Assembly: GCA_003013855.2 (NCBI GenBank)
Contig: ML058440.1
Span: 124,001-188,000, forward strand
Source of the DNA: Liriodendron chinense
Lineage: Eukaryota > Streptophyta > Magnoliopsida > Magnoliales > Magnoliaceae
DNA: 64,000 bases
Direction of reading: 5' to 3'
Shown here: one piece after another, positions 11,614 through 23,889 of the stretch
Layout: every line of letters begins with the position of its first letter
Numbering within the stretch: position 1 is the first letter of the stretch
Notes under the pieces: generated by a model
Database searches by the model: none
Seen by the model: only the letters and a program-made list of their open reading frames with translations
What the model was told of the DNA's origin: nothing
Program-made: the position numbers and the translations under genes

Positions 11614-12893
11614 AAGGCAGAAGGAGGAAGGGAGAGACGAGATGCCATTGATTTGCGGGCATTGGAGGACAGATAGATGCTTAAATTCTAGCTGTCAGGT
11701 GGGCTCCACTACTGCAGAGAGGATCGTCGTCGTTATTCTCCTTTCCGCTTTTTTCATTTTTCGGTGAAGCTCTTTTTCTCCTTTGCCGTTTGGCGGGTTG
11801 GAAAACCGGGAAGCGGTATTTGGGGAACAAGGGATTGAGAAAAGCTTTGATACTCTGGCAGACCGCAATGGATGATGCGCAGGCACTTTTAGAGATTGCA
11901 ACGTGGAGTGAAATAGATTCAAATTCAACTTTTAACTTATGCGCCCGAATTTAGATGTATCATGAGCGAAAAAAATTACACTTATTTAATTTTGTGACCA
12001 TCGGATTAGTGGGACATCTATTGGACGGTTAGAAATGAAATTATCTGGTGGTCCTCTTTCAACAAGCAAGTGTCCACGAATCAGAGGTTAGGATTGGTCA
12101 ATAAACTTGATTTCGAGCGTATAATTTACTAACAATGTATTCCAAATTTTAGTCCGTTTAAATAGAGTTAATTGATGCCATTTGTACAGTTTTTTAGTGC
12201 TCGAGTGTCAAGCACCACAAGCAGCCAGAGTATCAAATAACTCCCACACCCAGGTCCGTAGTTCTAAGAATGGGGTGTGTGAACTAACCCCAAAAAAAAA
12301 AAAAAAAAAAGTATCAAATGACTCCTCTGAAGGATGATATTTCACAATGTATTCGTGCCTTCAGTTATGATAAGTGGGCCCATTTTTCGTTAATCCAGAC
12401 TGTTGCTTTGTTGATTCCAACCAAGGATAGAAAATACCCCACAAATATCCCAGATCGAAAGATGTCAGTGACCGATGCTAGTAGCTTTTTTAAGCTGAAT
12501 GTGGACGGTTGTTGCATTTATCTTTTTTAACTTTCGAACGGTTAAGATCTTCCTATCAGGAAATTGTTAATTTCGATAACCTAGATCTACGAACTATTGG
12601 CCCACTTGTTGGAATCGAAAACCCGTGTAAACCGACAAAAGAATACGAGCCAATTCTGATATGAGATTCCAGATTTTAGCAACTTTTGCACTCGGGAAGC
12701 GTACACGTGGCACACATGTCGTCAAATTTAAGTGTTCAAATCTCGTGCCCCACTTTAGATGGACGACAATCCAAATGTTACTCTGAATTGATGTTCCAAA
12801 TGGCAGATGGTGGACATACATTGGACGGTCGATATGAGTGGTTTGATCGGAGTCAGAATGGTTCAGTAAATCCGACCTTTGGGTATGAAATGT
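11614..12893. other. upstream flank of the EXORDIUM-like gene; no gene seen
   Basis: This contains the presumed promoter region of the minus-strand gene ending at about 11607. A poly-A run lies at 12291-12310. Short open frames have no recognisable domains. Confidence 0.5.
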
Positions 12894-13433
12894 GAGAGCG
12901 AATTAGCTGTTACCCGGAGAACAGCTTAGTGCGTGTTACCCTATTCGTGTGGGGCCATATTGATGTATTTTTATATATCCACACCGTCCATCTGTTTTTC
13001 CATCTCATTTCAGGGCGTGATTCCAAATTCTAAGAAGATCCAAATGTCAGGTGGACAATAACACCAGAAACAGTGATTAATGACTATTTAAAATATTTTG
13101 TGGGCCATAAAAGTTTTCGATCAATCTTATCTTTATATTTTCCCTTCATCCAGATCTTCTTGATATTATCAACAGGTTGGATTGCAAATAAACATCACTA
13201 AAACCTTACGATAGGCTCTTTGGAATTTTTAATGGTGAGACACTCAATCACCACTCTTTTCAGCGGTATGGTCCACCTGAGATTTGGATCTTTATAATTT
13301 TTGGAACCCGATCCTAAAATGAGATGGAGAAACGGATGGACGGCGTAGATATACAAAAAAAATCAGCCATGTGGGCCCCACGGTAAGGGCAACACCCACT
13401 AAGCTGTTGGGGGGTAACTCGTAATCCGCTCCC
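12894..13433. mobile_element. Mutator-like foldback MITE with 9-bp target duplication
   Basis: The left end GAGAGCGAATTAGCTGTTACC pairs with the right end GGGTAACTCGTAATCCGCTCC. The flanks are ATGAAATGT (12885-12893) and ATGAAATAT (13434-13442), a 9-base duplication with one change. This fixes the full extent of the main family as a unit of about 540 bases that starts GGGAGCGGATTA, with the GTGGGGCCCAC core lying about 60 bases inside each end. It is non-coding and non-autonomous. Confidence 0.9.
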
Positions 13434-13442
13434 ATGAAATAT

Positions 13443-14154
13443 CTACATTGGGTCCCACATCTGGGATGGTTTAATTTGAGTTACGTGCATCAGTCGGGTA
13501 GAATTTATGAGGGCACGGTATGAACTGATGGGACACGCATGGGGCTCGTGGCACACGTGTACAAGATCTGGATTACCTATTTGGTAGGCAATTCCGTACA
13601 AGTGAGATGACCCAATGAACAGGATGGTAACATCATCCGATTCAATGAAAAAACTACCACCGTTCGTTTAGGGCATTAATACAATCCACGGCTAGATTGG
13701 TCCAATCAGCCAAATTTTAAGGCCAGGGTCTACATCTGTTGGAGCCATCCAGACGAACGGTCAGGATCATGTACGCACCTGTCATGTGTACGTGATGGGA
13801 GTCGGACGCAGCAAGACGGAGGAGCTATCATACAAGCTAGGTGAGTATGGGAATCCATAGGACGCTTCACTCCTGGCATCCATGCAAGTGGATCCAAACC
13901 TTCCAGATGGTGGACCCAGTGTTGGATGGGAAATACCCTATTATTATACTACGCAGATGATCCAGCTGGCTCGAAATGCGAAAGAACTAGCGAAACAAAT
14001 TGAAAGAGCAAATTAATAGCATGCAGATGTTAGAACTGTCTAAGTCGATTTGATCTCGGATGCATGACCCGTTGAAATTGCCATATGGACGGTTTTGATT
14101 GAAGTAAGGATTTGTCGCGTGTAGAATGGATATCACCGTGCATATGTTCATGTA
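13443..14154. other. intergenic, no gene seen
   Basis: Contains scattered scraps resembling the second repeat type, with many short GTGGGTCC-like strings. No coding region is recognised. Confidence 0.4.
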
Positions 14155-14425
14155 ATTTAGAGGTGGCAATGGATCCAAGTCGGATCAGAGCCCGATCATT
14201 TACTAAACGGGCTAAACCCGACCCGCAGCCTGTAACCATGTGGCCCGCTTCGACTCTATTTAAGATTCACCAGACCCAAGCCTGACTCAACCCAATCCAT
14301 TTAGACGGGTCAGGCGGGTGTGGACAGGATTCAACTCGTTCCGGAGCCACTGCCTATTTAGCTGGCCCAAACCCGTACAAAAGTGATTCGGGCCAGTTGA
14401 CTCGCGGGGTGACCCGACATATGCC
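14155..14425. repeat. hAT-like GGGTC/GATCC-rich element, degenerate
   Basis: It opens AGAGGTGGCAATGGATCC and continues with many CCCGACCC, GGGCTAAACCCGACC and GGGTCAGGCGGG strings. This is characteristic of short hAT-type non-autonomous elements in plants. The terminal repeat on the right is not clear. Confidence 0.5.
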
Positions 14426-14829
14426 CGCATATGCATTTTCTACTGATTAATGCTTCAGGCATTTTCTGTGATCCAAATGCGAGTAGAATTCAGACTTCCG
14501 GAATTTTCCATCATCCAAATGCGAGTAGAGATGAGGAAAAACTTTCGAGTGAGCAGATGCAGTCTCACCCATTCTGTAGAGAAATGTGCGGTTAGGATTG
14601 ATTTACAAGAGTATGTACAGGCGCCAGCCGGATGAAAGCGACGGTCCAGCCTAACCATATGGCCTACCTATAATACCAAGGGCCCCATTCGAGCTCACAC
14701 GAATAGAAAGGGACCATGGGTCCCACCTATTAATTATAAGGCTGGATCTTCTCTAGCCTTATACCTCCTCTCTTGCCCCAATCGGATGCGGCTTCGGTGG
14801 ACCGTCGCTTTCACCACTGTACGGTGATT
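14426..14829. other. intergenic, no gene seen
   Basis: A short direct repeat (GAATTCAGACTTCCGGAATTT region, with CATCCAAATGCGAGTAGA twice near 14470-14530) is visible. Nothing coding is recognised. Confidence 0.4.
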
Positions 14830-14965
14830 TCAATCACCACTGTTTCCTGTGGTGTGGTCCAACTGAGATTTACCTCTTCTTAATTTATTGTCTCATTTCA
14901 TAAAATAATTTGGAAAAACTGATGAACGGAGTGGATATAAAAAAACATGCATCACGGCATTCAAA
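14830..14965. repeat. foldback element, right arm only
   Basis: It reads CAATCACCACTGTTTCCTGTGGTG and then the right-arm text down to AAAACATGCATCACGG. The left arm is absent. Confidence 0.65.
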
Positions 14966-16030
14966 CAACGGTTGTTAATAGAGTTAGGTAATGGCTTAAA
15001 AACAAGTAATAGGTCTCTGTAATATCTGTCATTTTTGCAATAAAGTCAATCCTTGATAGTAATAACTACATGGACGGATACGATTGATAGATCACCCTCC
15101 ACGTGTACAGCGTAAATATGGCCAAACCATATTCCGGTACTCGGCTCTGCTGTATAATCACTCTTCTCCTGTCTTATCGCTGAAACAACTCACAGTCGCT
15201 AACATACAATCCTATGCGCATGGGCGAACTTAGACATTTGAGTTTCCATGAAAATGCACTCTAGCGAGTGTACTTTTTTGGCATTCACGTCACATGCGTA
15301 GCACGTGGAAGATCCAACCCACTCATCCGTGTTTTCTATAGATGACTTGTCTGATATTTTAGTCAGACGGATCAGAAATTGAGAAAAGAATTGTAAATTG
15401 ATCAACGGTCCAAATTCGATAAATACGTATGGCCCAAATGATCATCAGATCGAATTAGTCTTTGGTGGTAGGAATCTGCACCACTCGATCGTCTAACCAG
15501 AAGATTGGATCTTCACACGTGTGAAAATTGTGCACGTTTTAGTGGCGAGTGTCAAAATGTGGTAGTCGATCGAGTGCACTAGCATGTTGGCTTATGGTAT
15601 TAGAAGGGATGGAATGGTATTAGGTGGGAATAACATCATTTATTGTACAATAATAACATGTTCGGCAATTACATGATATTTTCATATCCAATTCTATGTT
15701 TGAGATTCAATACTTATCATGCGAAAACCATTGAATTAAGCAAAATCCCATTTGATAGACCATGGAATTGCAATCAACGGACCAAATTCACAACGGATGT
15801 TCATCGAACATGTGTCTAACCATAGTGTCATGTATTAAGGACTTATATGGATGGACGGCATGGATAAAACACATGCATCAATGTAGGGCCCATGTGTGTG
15901 GGATTTTTGAAACCCAACATGAGATCAAGTGCAATTCCATCCCACCTAATCTCAAGCCTCTCATCCTCTCAAAATATTATATGAAATTTGGACGGAACCA
16001 ATAACCACATCTAATACTATGGCCAAAACA
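14966..16030. other. intergenic, no gene seen; one foldback scrap
   Basis: Positions 15849-15900 match a foldback right end (GGATGGACGGCATGGATAAAA then GGGCCC). The rest is AT-rich without recognisable genes. Confidence 0.45.
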
Positions 16031-16255
16031 CCTCTAACTTTTGTATTTACGACAATAGCCCCCCCCCCCCCCCCCCCCCCCCCCCGGCTGCACTATGGAT
16101 TCCCCCTTGGGCACATGTTGGTCAGAGGGGCATTTTAGACCGTAAAATTTTTAATTTTTCGTCAAAAGGCCAAAAAAGATGAGCCAGATGAGAAATTAGA
16201 CTTTTAGTAAAAATAGCCACAATTCAGGGCTATTTAGTAAAAATCCCAAGCTGAA
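16031..16255. repeat. short deletion derivative of an AATAGCC-ended repeat, with a C27 run
   Basis: The left side TTGTATTTACGACAATAGCC faces the right side GGCTATTTAGTAAAAATCCC. Similar left and right modules recur at 40495-40610, 41870-41970 and 63715-63830. A homopolymer of 27 C lies at 16059-16085, just inside the left end. CACTATGGATTCCCCCTTG beside it resembles the minisatellite unit at 41350-41665. Confidence 0.6.
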
Positions 16256-17169
16256 AGCGGATCAGTCCGCTTGGTGGCATGGCAATTTCGGTGCCTCCGT
16301 CTCATTACTCCATATGTGGCATACGTGGATTAGATCGAAACCGTTCATTTAATAGGTAAAATATCAAATTGATTATAAGCCAAAAATCATACTGATTGGA
16401 CAACCGGTACCTATCTATCATTAGCATACGAATGAACACTAAAAGGAAGAAGTAAAAAAATAAAAAACGGTTTTCATTCGCTAGAAGTCCATTTATTATA
16501 TGGTTAGAATAGTACAATCACAAAAATCCTATGTAATAGATGAATGAAGTACACTACAAGATTCCTGGTCGGGATTAAAATGCACATGCCATGCGTACCG
16601 TACGAATGCAATAGGCATTCTGCAGCACATGTGTGTGACATCTGAGACATTCTTCTACTACTGCCCACCATATACACATTCACAAAATTAGACTGATTTA
16701 ATGGTTTGATCCATCACATCATTATCATCTAAGTATTATCTCTAATAACTGTCAATGTATGCCATTGCAAAAGGTTGTAAAAGCAATATTATTAAGATTT
16801 TACAATAACTTGGCAGTCAAATATAGACATAGGGCTGGTTTGTTAAATCTAAAATTTGAAATGAATATGAAATCTGAATCTCAAGTTTGAATATGAAGTC
16901 TAAAATTCCATTTCGTAATTGTTGCTGCAGTCTAAAAATTAAGTACTAAATTTGAAACAATTTGTTTGTTAGAAAACACATTAAATATTTGAAATTTGTT
17001 GATTTAGCACATTTGCCCTATTTCTCATTTAGAAATATTTTACATTATAAAGGGTTTATTGTTTATTAAATGAAAGTAAAATCATTACGTTAACATTTAT
17101 TTAATCTAAATAAACTAAAGTACTTAATAGAAAATTAAATATCAACTTGATTAAATATATATATCATGC
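16256..17169. other. intergenic, AT-rich, no gene seen
   Basis: A TAGGGCTGGTTTGTTAA string at about 16829 has an inverted partner near 19645 (TTAACAAACAACCCTTA). These could be the ends of an old hAT-like element filled with later insertions. No target duplication was found. Confidence 0.4.
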
Positions 17170-17245
17170 CTTAAAATAGTCTTTCAAAATGGATGGACAG
17201 CTTGGATAAAACACATGTATCATGGTGGGCCCCACAGAACCCTGA
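17170..17245. repeat. foldback element, terminal fragment
   Basis: CTTTCAAAATGGATGGACAGC followed by ACATGTATCATGGTGGGCCCC is a right end with nothing matching on the left. Confidence 0.6.
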
Positions 17246-17349
17246 TAAGACCATCTATTTTTAGCTAGGTTAATGTAGTAGCACCCAATCCTTGTCCAAT
17301 TAGATAATACCCCAATCGTACGTAGCTAAAGATGCACAATCACGTGAGT

Positions 17350-17845
17350 TGCTCTTTGGTGTCCACAGTAATCATTTTATCCATGCCATCCATTTATTTG
17401 GACAAATCATTGTAGGGCATGACCCAAAAAGGGAGGCAAATATAAGGCTTAAGTTGACAACACCAAATGAGGCAGCAAGGGTTGAACTCTTACTATTGAA
17501 ACATTCCTTGGGCCCACCATGATGAGGGTTGAACAATTACTGTTAAAACATTCCTTGGGCCCACCATGATGTCTATTTTTCATCAAACCTGTTCTTATAG
17601 TTACATAGACCTTTATAAAGGGAAAAAATAAATATTAGCTTGATCCAAAGCTTTTGTGGCCCCCAAGAAGCTTTCAAAAATAGGCTTTAAATCCCCACTC
17701 TTCATGTGGTGTAGTCCACTTGAGCCTTCAATCTGCCTCTTCTTGGTGTTATGACATAAAATATCCTGTCAAAATTGATGGACAGTGTAGATGTAATCAC
17801 ATACATCACCGTGGGCCTCACAATCTGGGATCCCACACCTCAGGG
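17350..17845. repeat. foldback element
   Basis: Left-arm text (GTGTCCACAGTAATCATTTTATCC) and right-arm text (ACATACATCACCGTGGGCC) enclose a central region. Near 17505-17570 that region carries the string ATTCCTTGGGCCCACCATGAT twice, so it has a small internal duplication. Confidence 0.65.
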
Positions 17846-17877
17846 GAGTGGATGAGGTGAGACCCTAGATCCCCCAA

Positions 17878-18345
17878 GGTGGGTGGGACTATGGGTCCCA
17901 CTGTGACATATGTGATTACATCCACACCACCCATCTGTATTGAAAGCTCATTTTAGGTCATGATTCGAAAAAATGAAGCAGCACCAAATCCCAAATCGGC
18001 CCTAGTACATGACCGGAGTGATTGACTATTAAAAACTTCTTGTGGACAACAAAAGCTTTGGACCAGGATGATATTTGTGTGGTCTCTTCATCTAGGTGTT
18101 TGTGTTTGTGACCTTATCAATAGGTTGAATGGTAAATAAATATTCCAGCGGAATCCATAAAGTTTTTAATGATGGGGATTCAATCAAGACTGTTTCCCAT
18201 GGTGTGGTCCACCTAATTAGATTTGAGTCAGCTTCATTTTTTGGGATCCTCCTGTAAAATAAGCTTTCAAAATGGTTGGACGGTGTGGATTTAAGGCACA
18301 AACATCACTATGAGCCCCACTGTCAACGGGTCACACCTAATCTGC
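17878..18345. repeat. foldback element
   Basis: It begins at GGTGGGTGGGACTATGGGTCC and ends with GGGTCACACCTAATCTGCCC. The arms are well matched. It directly follows the preceding copy, so the two lie head to tail. Confidence 0.75.
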
Positions 18346-18449
18346 CCTCCCCACCCCTTTGGATCCGAAGGAATATTTCCTCCTAACTCGGTCAATATTG
18401 AAGTGGATCTGGACGCAGATTACCTAGTGACGCTGACATGGTAAGGTGG

Positions 18450-18900
18450 CTATTAAACAGTGTTGCATGGCCCCAAAATAATGTATGTGTTTTATCTATG
18501 TCGTTAATCCATTTTTTCGGATCATTTTACGTAATGATCCAAAAAATGAGGGAGATCCAAATTTCATGTGGACCATACCACATGAAACAATGGTGATTAA
18601 ATGCCCACCATTAAAAGCTTCCTGAGGACCACAAAAGTTTGGTATGAAGCTAATTTTTGTGTTTTCCCTTCATCCAGGTCTATGTACCTAATCAACATGT
18701 TGGATGGTAAATAAACATTACAATGGGCCCTAGGAAGTTTTTAATGGTGGGCGTTTAATCACTACGGTTTTCTTGTGGCGTGGTCCACTTCAGATTTGAA
18801 TGTCTCGTTTTTAGGCACACGGATTAAAATGATTGGGAAAAATTGATCAACAATTTGAATAAAACACATATATCATGATGGGGCACACAAAGCACTAGAG
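18450..18900. repeat. foldback element
   Basis: GTTGCATGGCCCCAAAATAATG on the left and ACATATATCATGATGGGGC on the right are diverged ends. The middle shows the family loop text CTAATTTTTGTGTTTTCCCTTC. Confidence 0.7.
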
Positions 18901-18999
18901 CACTGCCCAGTAACTTTCTTGTTGCTGGCAGTGTTAGTGGGCAATCTCCGTCGGATCCACCGCAGCCACATCCAAAATTGAAGATGAACGGCCCTGTTG

Positions 19000-19430
19000 G
19001 GGGCTTTATGGTGCCTACCGTAATATGTATGTTTCATCCACACCATTCATCCGTTTTTCATATCATTTGGGGCATAATGCAAAAACCTAGGCAGATGTAA
19101 AGCTCAAGTGGGCCACACTGTGGGATACAGTGGGTATTGGGTTCATACCATTGAAAACTTCTTAGGGCCACAAAAGTCTTCAATCAAGCTGATATTTGTG
19201 TTTTCCCTTCAACCAGGTGTGTGACTCTATGAAAAGGTTAGATGGGCAATAAACCTCACGTTGGACCCTCAGAAAGTTTCCACATTAGCCATTCAATTCC
19301 CACCGGTTTCTATGGTGTGGTCCGCTTGAGCTTTATATGTGCCTCATTTTTTGGGCCCATGCTCTAAGGATGATTTGGAAAAGTTGATGGATGGTGTGGA
19401 TGTAACAAATAAATCATGATGAGGCCTAGA
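19000..19430. repeat. foldback element
   Basis: The left arm begins near TTATGGTGCCTACCGTAATATG. The right arm ends near GATGGTGTGGATGTAACAAATAAATCATGATG. The loop text CTGATATTTGTGTTTTCCC is present. Confidence 0.7.
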
Positions 19431-19879
19431 GAAGTTTCATATGTTAAAAGTTGGGTTGCATATTATGCAATCAATCTGATAGAGAAAATCTTTAACAATT
19501 TTGAGGAGGGTAATTATGGATACTTTCTTATTATTTTTATGAAAAATTCATGGAGCACGTTCGATATTCAGTATTAAGCCACACCTCCTGTGCCAAAAAA
19601 AATCAAGAGGAAAATTACATAGTGCTTTTGGAGTTCTGCGTTAACAAACAACCCTTAACATGAGTATTTTTTCAATTCCGTATTAAGTAGTTTTTTTTAA
19701 GTGTTAACAAACAGGTTTATAGTCTTATTAAAGAATTTATAATAATTACAATTTTACATTATATTGATAAAAAATCTCTTGTTTAAATACAAACATACAT
19801 ATTTTTTATTATTAATCTAAATTTGAGATGGGTACTACCCTATTAGGACCTAACTAGAGAGGGATGGTCCTCTCTAGGG
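19431..19879. other. intergenic, AT-rich, no gene seen
   Basis: Includes TTAACAAACAACCCTTA near 19645, the possible right end of an old hAT-like element that begins near 16829. No gene is recognised. Confidence 0.4.
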
Positions 19880-20325
19880 CTCTATAGGCCCACCATGATG
19901 GATGTGTTTTATCCGGGCCATCCTTTCATTTTGACAAATCATTTTAAGTAATGAGTCAAAAATAAAATGCCCAAGAAGACCGCACCATAGGAAGTAAAAA
20001 AAAAAATTGAGAATTAAATGTTTACCACTGAAAGCCTCTCAAGGGCCATAGGAAGTTTTGAATCAAGCTAATATTAATGTTCTCCCTTCATCAGGGTTTA
20101 TGTCACCTTATGAAAGGTTGGATGGAAATTAATCATCATGATGGGCCGTAGGAAGGTTTCAACGGTGGGGATCAGTGTCACAACAACTTCATATGGTGTG
20201 GTCCACAGGAGTATTCTATCTGTCTCTTTTTTGGGCTCATGCCTTAAAATAATTTTTCAAAATGGATGGATGACTTAGATAAAACACATATACCACAGTG
20301 GGCCCCACCAATGCGCCCATTCTGA
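19880..20325. repeat. foldback element
   Basis: TATAGGCCCACCATGATGG on the left faces ACATATACCACAGTGGGCC on the right. A poly-A run of 11 interrupts the left arm near 19998-20010. Confidence 0.75.
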
Positions 20326-21603
20326 TATAGAACTGAGGACCCACAACGAGGGAACAAAACTCCCACCGTTATAATATGATAGGCAAATGTTTTAGGTCAT
20401 TACCACCAAACACTATTTAATAGTCTATTATATGATTTAGCTGATTATAATAACGGGCTATCAAATGGCCTATGTCATGATTTTATCACCATTGACTTGT
20501 TCGTCAGATCTATCACATGTCTACAGAAAGCAGTGATGGCGAGAGAAAGATGACCAAGACACATGTTCGACTTTCTCGTGTCACCCATCCAATGAGTGGC
20601 CCAACCCTTGTTTTTCTTTTTTTTCTGAGAGGAATAGTCATCTCAAGTTGTCTACTTTCTGAATTGACAGGATCTCACACAGGTGGGCAACCGTGGCACG
20701 TGCCATGAACCTCCACTTTTCTCTCTCTCTCTATCTTTCTCAATAGCATTTCCACAGGAAAAGGAGTTTTCAGGTCTTAGGATAATTTTTTATTACAAAT
20801 CTTCTGATCTTGGAAGAGTTACCTAATGTGGGGACCACCATGTGATCGTAACCTTTGGTAGGTGAGCTGGGTTCCTAACTTATCCAGTCTACATGTGGTG
20901 TCCATAGGTACCAATCCGGATGGTCCAAAACAGGAATCTATTTTGGACGGATAAGACCAAAAATCTAACAGAATGATTTCGATTCGTCTGATCTCGTCCT
21001 TTGAATTTGTACTGATATCACCATTTTCATTTTAGTTGTTTGATTGATGGCTACGAATTGAACTGTTAGAACTGTCCCATTATTGTGATTTAAGGGATCC
21101 TGTTCCGCTCCATTTACATTTGCCGACAATTTAGATGGTCATGATTGATGCCGCATGCATGGTGGATAAGTTGTCATGACTTATAAGTTGTGGTGAATGC
21201 ACAAGGTAGTCTAGACATTTTATTTCTTTCCCATGTTTATAATTTTCTTTTTTATCTCTGACCCAAATATTTAGGGGTGTTTGATTGCTAGTTTTTATAT
21301 TTCTAAGCTTAATAACTCTTTTAATTTTTTCTTTTCTTAGGAAATAGCTCACAATTTTTCATTTTAAATTTGAGAAAGAACTTGTCCCAAGCTTTAGTTG
21401 GGAAATAAATAAACTTAAGAACTTATTTAGACTACTATTTACCATGGTAAAGAAATGTAAAAGAATAATCATTATAAATTTATAATGTTTATTTAAATAC
21501 ATAATTAGGTCGCCAGTTACATATATAAAAGGAAAAGGGTGAAGGAATAAGCAATCATAATAAATTTTAATTTATAATATTTATTTAAACACATAATTAA
21601 GTA

Positions 21604-21666
<63 letters not shown>

Positions 21667-22754
21667 AAAGGTAAAGCTACCAGCAATCATAACAAATTTT
21701 ACAATCTACAGGTTCGGGGCCTCTACCTCCTCCCCCTTGGTAGACTTTGCGGAGTTTCAACTGGAGGTCTAGGTCTAAAAACCTATTAGGGTGAATCCCG
21801 TTGCTAACTGCACCAGCGGGCCACACCAAAGAATGGTTTTTTTTTTTTTTTCTATTGATGTAACATTTAGGTAACATATAAAGTGAGATCATTATAATTG
21901 TACCATTCAAATCCAAAGATACCAAAAGTTCCCTCACAAGAGACAAGGTTTGGTATTTGTAATCATTACACAGTTACATGCTTTTACTGTGGTAAATGGC
22001 AAACTTTAAATTTTTAGAAGTTATGTGAGAAATATAATTATATCAATCAAACAAAATTTAATCATTATGCCTGCCTGCTCTAACATTCTTCTAAAAAAAA
22101 GGAAATGAACCCCCAACAACCAAACAAGCCCTTAAAGATTGGAATAGACTTACTTATTTAGTGGGTTGGATCTAACTAGAGGACTCAGGCTCAACCCCTT
22201 TATTACATGAGTCAGGTTTGCCTTCAATTGAGTGGGATATAGGAATTGTAATCAAGTTTTCATACAAATAATATTTAAAATAATCTAATTTATTGTTCCT
22301 ATCAATTTCGATGAAAAAGAATAAAATGACCAACGGTCCAAATTCAACAAGTATTATCAAATGGTTAAGGTAATCCATGTGGTGTGATTTTTGGTATATT
22401 CTTCGTTGACAATGAGTTTATGACACACGCAGGCCAGATTGTCACTAGTGACGGATGGAAAACCACATTTTAGGAAAACACCAGTGCATCAATCTTTGGT
22501 CTGGCCCAAAAGGAGAAACAGAAAAAGAAATTAAGAAAATCCCACGTGCTTACTTCACAACATTTTGACTGAGTTAGGTTTGGGTCTCGGTTAGGTCCAT
22601 TTTACCATGACCCAAATCAAGTCCCCTTAAAAACTGGTTCACGTCAAGTCTAGTCTGGTTGGGTTGGATTTTGGAGGCTCTATACCGTACCAACTCTTTA
22701 GTTCTTTTGTTTCTTTTTCTTTTTTTCTTTTTTTTTGTTTGGGTTAGCTCACAC
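20326..22754. other. intergenic, AT-rich, no gene seen
   Basis: A weak pair of ends, TTTAGGGGTGTTTGATTG near 21270 and CAACCAAACAAGCCCTTA near 22117-22134, suggests an old hAT-like element around the AT microsatellite. GGGTT/GGGTC-rich scraps occur at 22150-22210 and 22565-22690. No gene is recognised. Confidence 0.4.
21607..21664. repeat. (AT)n microsatellite
   Basis: An uninterrupted run of about 29 AT units inside a strongly AT-rich stretch. Confidence 0.95.
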
Positions 22755-23304
22755 GAGAGCGGATTAGGTGAGACCCCGGCCTCACCTAAGATGGTGTGGC
22801 CCTTACCATGGGTTACCGTGGGGCCCAACTTGATGTGTATATTAAGAATCCACGCCGTCCATTCATTTCTACGGATCATTTTATGGCATTAACCTAAAAA
22901 TGAAACAGATCCAATTATCTGGTGGACCATAACATAGGAAACAATATTTATTGACCATTAATGGGCCACAAAAGCTTTGGATCAAGCTGATATTTGTTTT
23001 TTACCTTTATCCAGCCTTATTTGACCTTATCAACCGATTGGATGGATGGTAAATAAACACTACGGAAACATTAAGATGTGCCCTAAGAATTTTTTAATGG
23101 TAGGACGGTCAATCACCACTGTTTCTTATGGTATGGTCCATATGATAATTAGATCTGCCTAATTTTTAGTATAATGCCCTAAAATGACCTGTAAAAATGG
23201 ATAGATGGATACATAATACAAACATCAAGGTAGGCCTCACGGTTTAACCCAACAGTAAGGGCCGCACAGACTTGGTTGAGGCAGAGGTCTCACCTAATCC
23301 CCTC
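22755..23304. repeat. complete foldback element
   Basis: GAGAGCGGATTAGGTGAGACC on the left and GGTCTCACCTAATCCCCTC on the right are the full terminal repeats. The GTGGGGCCCAAC core lies about 65 bases in. This is one of the best-preserved copies. Confidence 0.85.
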
Positions 23305-23346
23305 TGTCAGTGAAAGCGGATTACGTTATGTGGGCCCCACTGTTAC

Positions 23347-23889
23347 TGAAAGCGGATTACGTGACCCCCGGCCTCACCCAAGACGGTGTGGCCCTTACTA
23401 TGGGTTACTGTGGGGCCCACATTGATGTATGTATTATGTATCCACACTGTACATCCAGTTTTCCAAATCAGTTTAGAGGATTATACCAAAAAGGAAGAAG
23501 ATCCAATAATCATGTTAACCATTAACATAGGAAACAGTGGTTATTGACCATTAATGGGCCACAGAAGTTTTGGATGAAGCTGATATTCGTTTTTTTCCCT
23601 TCATTCAGGCTCGTGTGACCTTATCAACAGATTGGATGGTAAATAAACACTAGGGAAACATGAAGGCGCGTCCTAAGAAGTTTTTAATGGTAGGATGGTC
23701 AATCACCACTGTTTCTTATGGTATGGCCCACCTGATAATTATCTCTTCTTCATTTTTGGGATAATGATCTAAGTTGATCTGGAAAAACGGATGGACGGAG
23801 TGGATACATAATACATACATCAAGGTGGGCCCCACGGTAAGGGCTGCACCATCTTAAGTGAGCCCGGGGTCTCACCAAATCCGCTCTCA
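23347..23889. repeat. complete foldback element, head to tail with the previous copy
   Basis: It starts TGAAAGCGGATTACGTGACC and ends GGTCTCACCAAATCCGCTC. Between it and the previous copy lies an extra terminal fragment (GTGAAAGCGGATTACGTTATG, then GGGCCCCAC), so at least three insertions or a local duplication are stacked here. Confidence 0.85.

Noticed and set aside
10556..11767. Several long open frames on both strands overlapping the EXORDIUM-like gene
   Set aside because: They are shadows of a G+C-rich coding sequence; only the 361-codon minus frame has family similarity.
16829..19661. One large hAT-like element with TAGGGCTGGTTTGTTAA ends
   Set aside because: The inverted ends are suggestive, but no 8-base duplication was found and several other repeats lie between; kept only as a remark.
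21270..22134. hAT-like element around the AT microsatellite
   Set aside because: The ends match only partly and flanking octamers differ.
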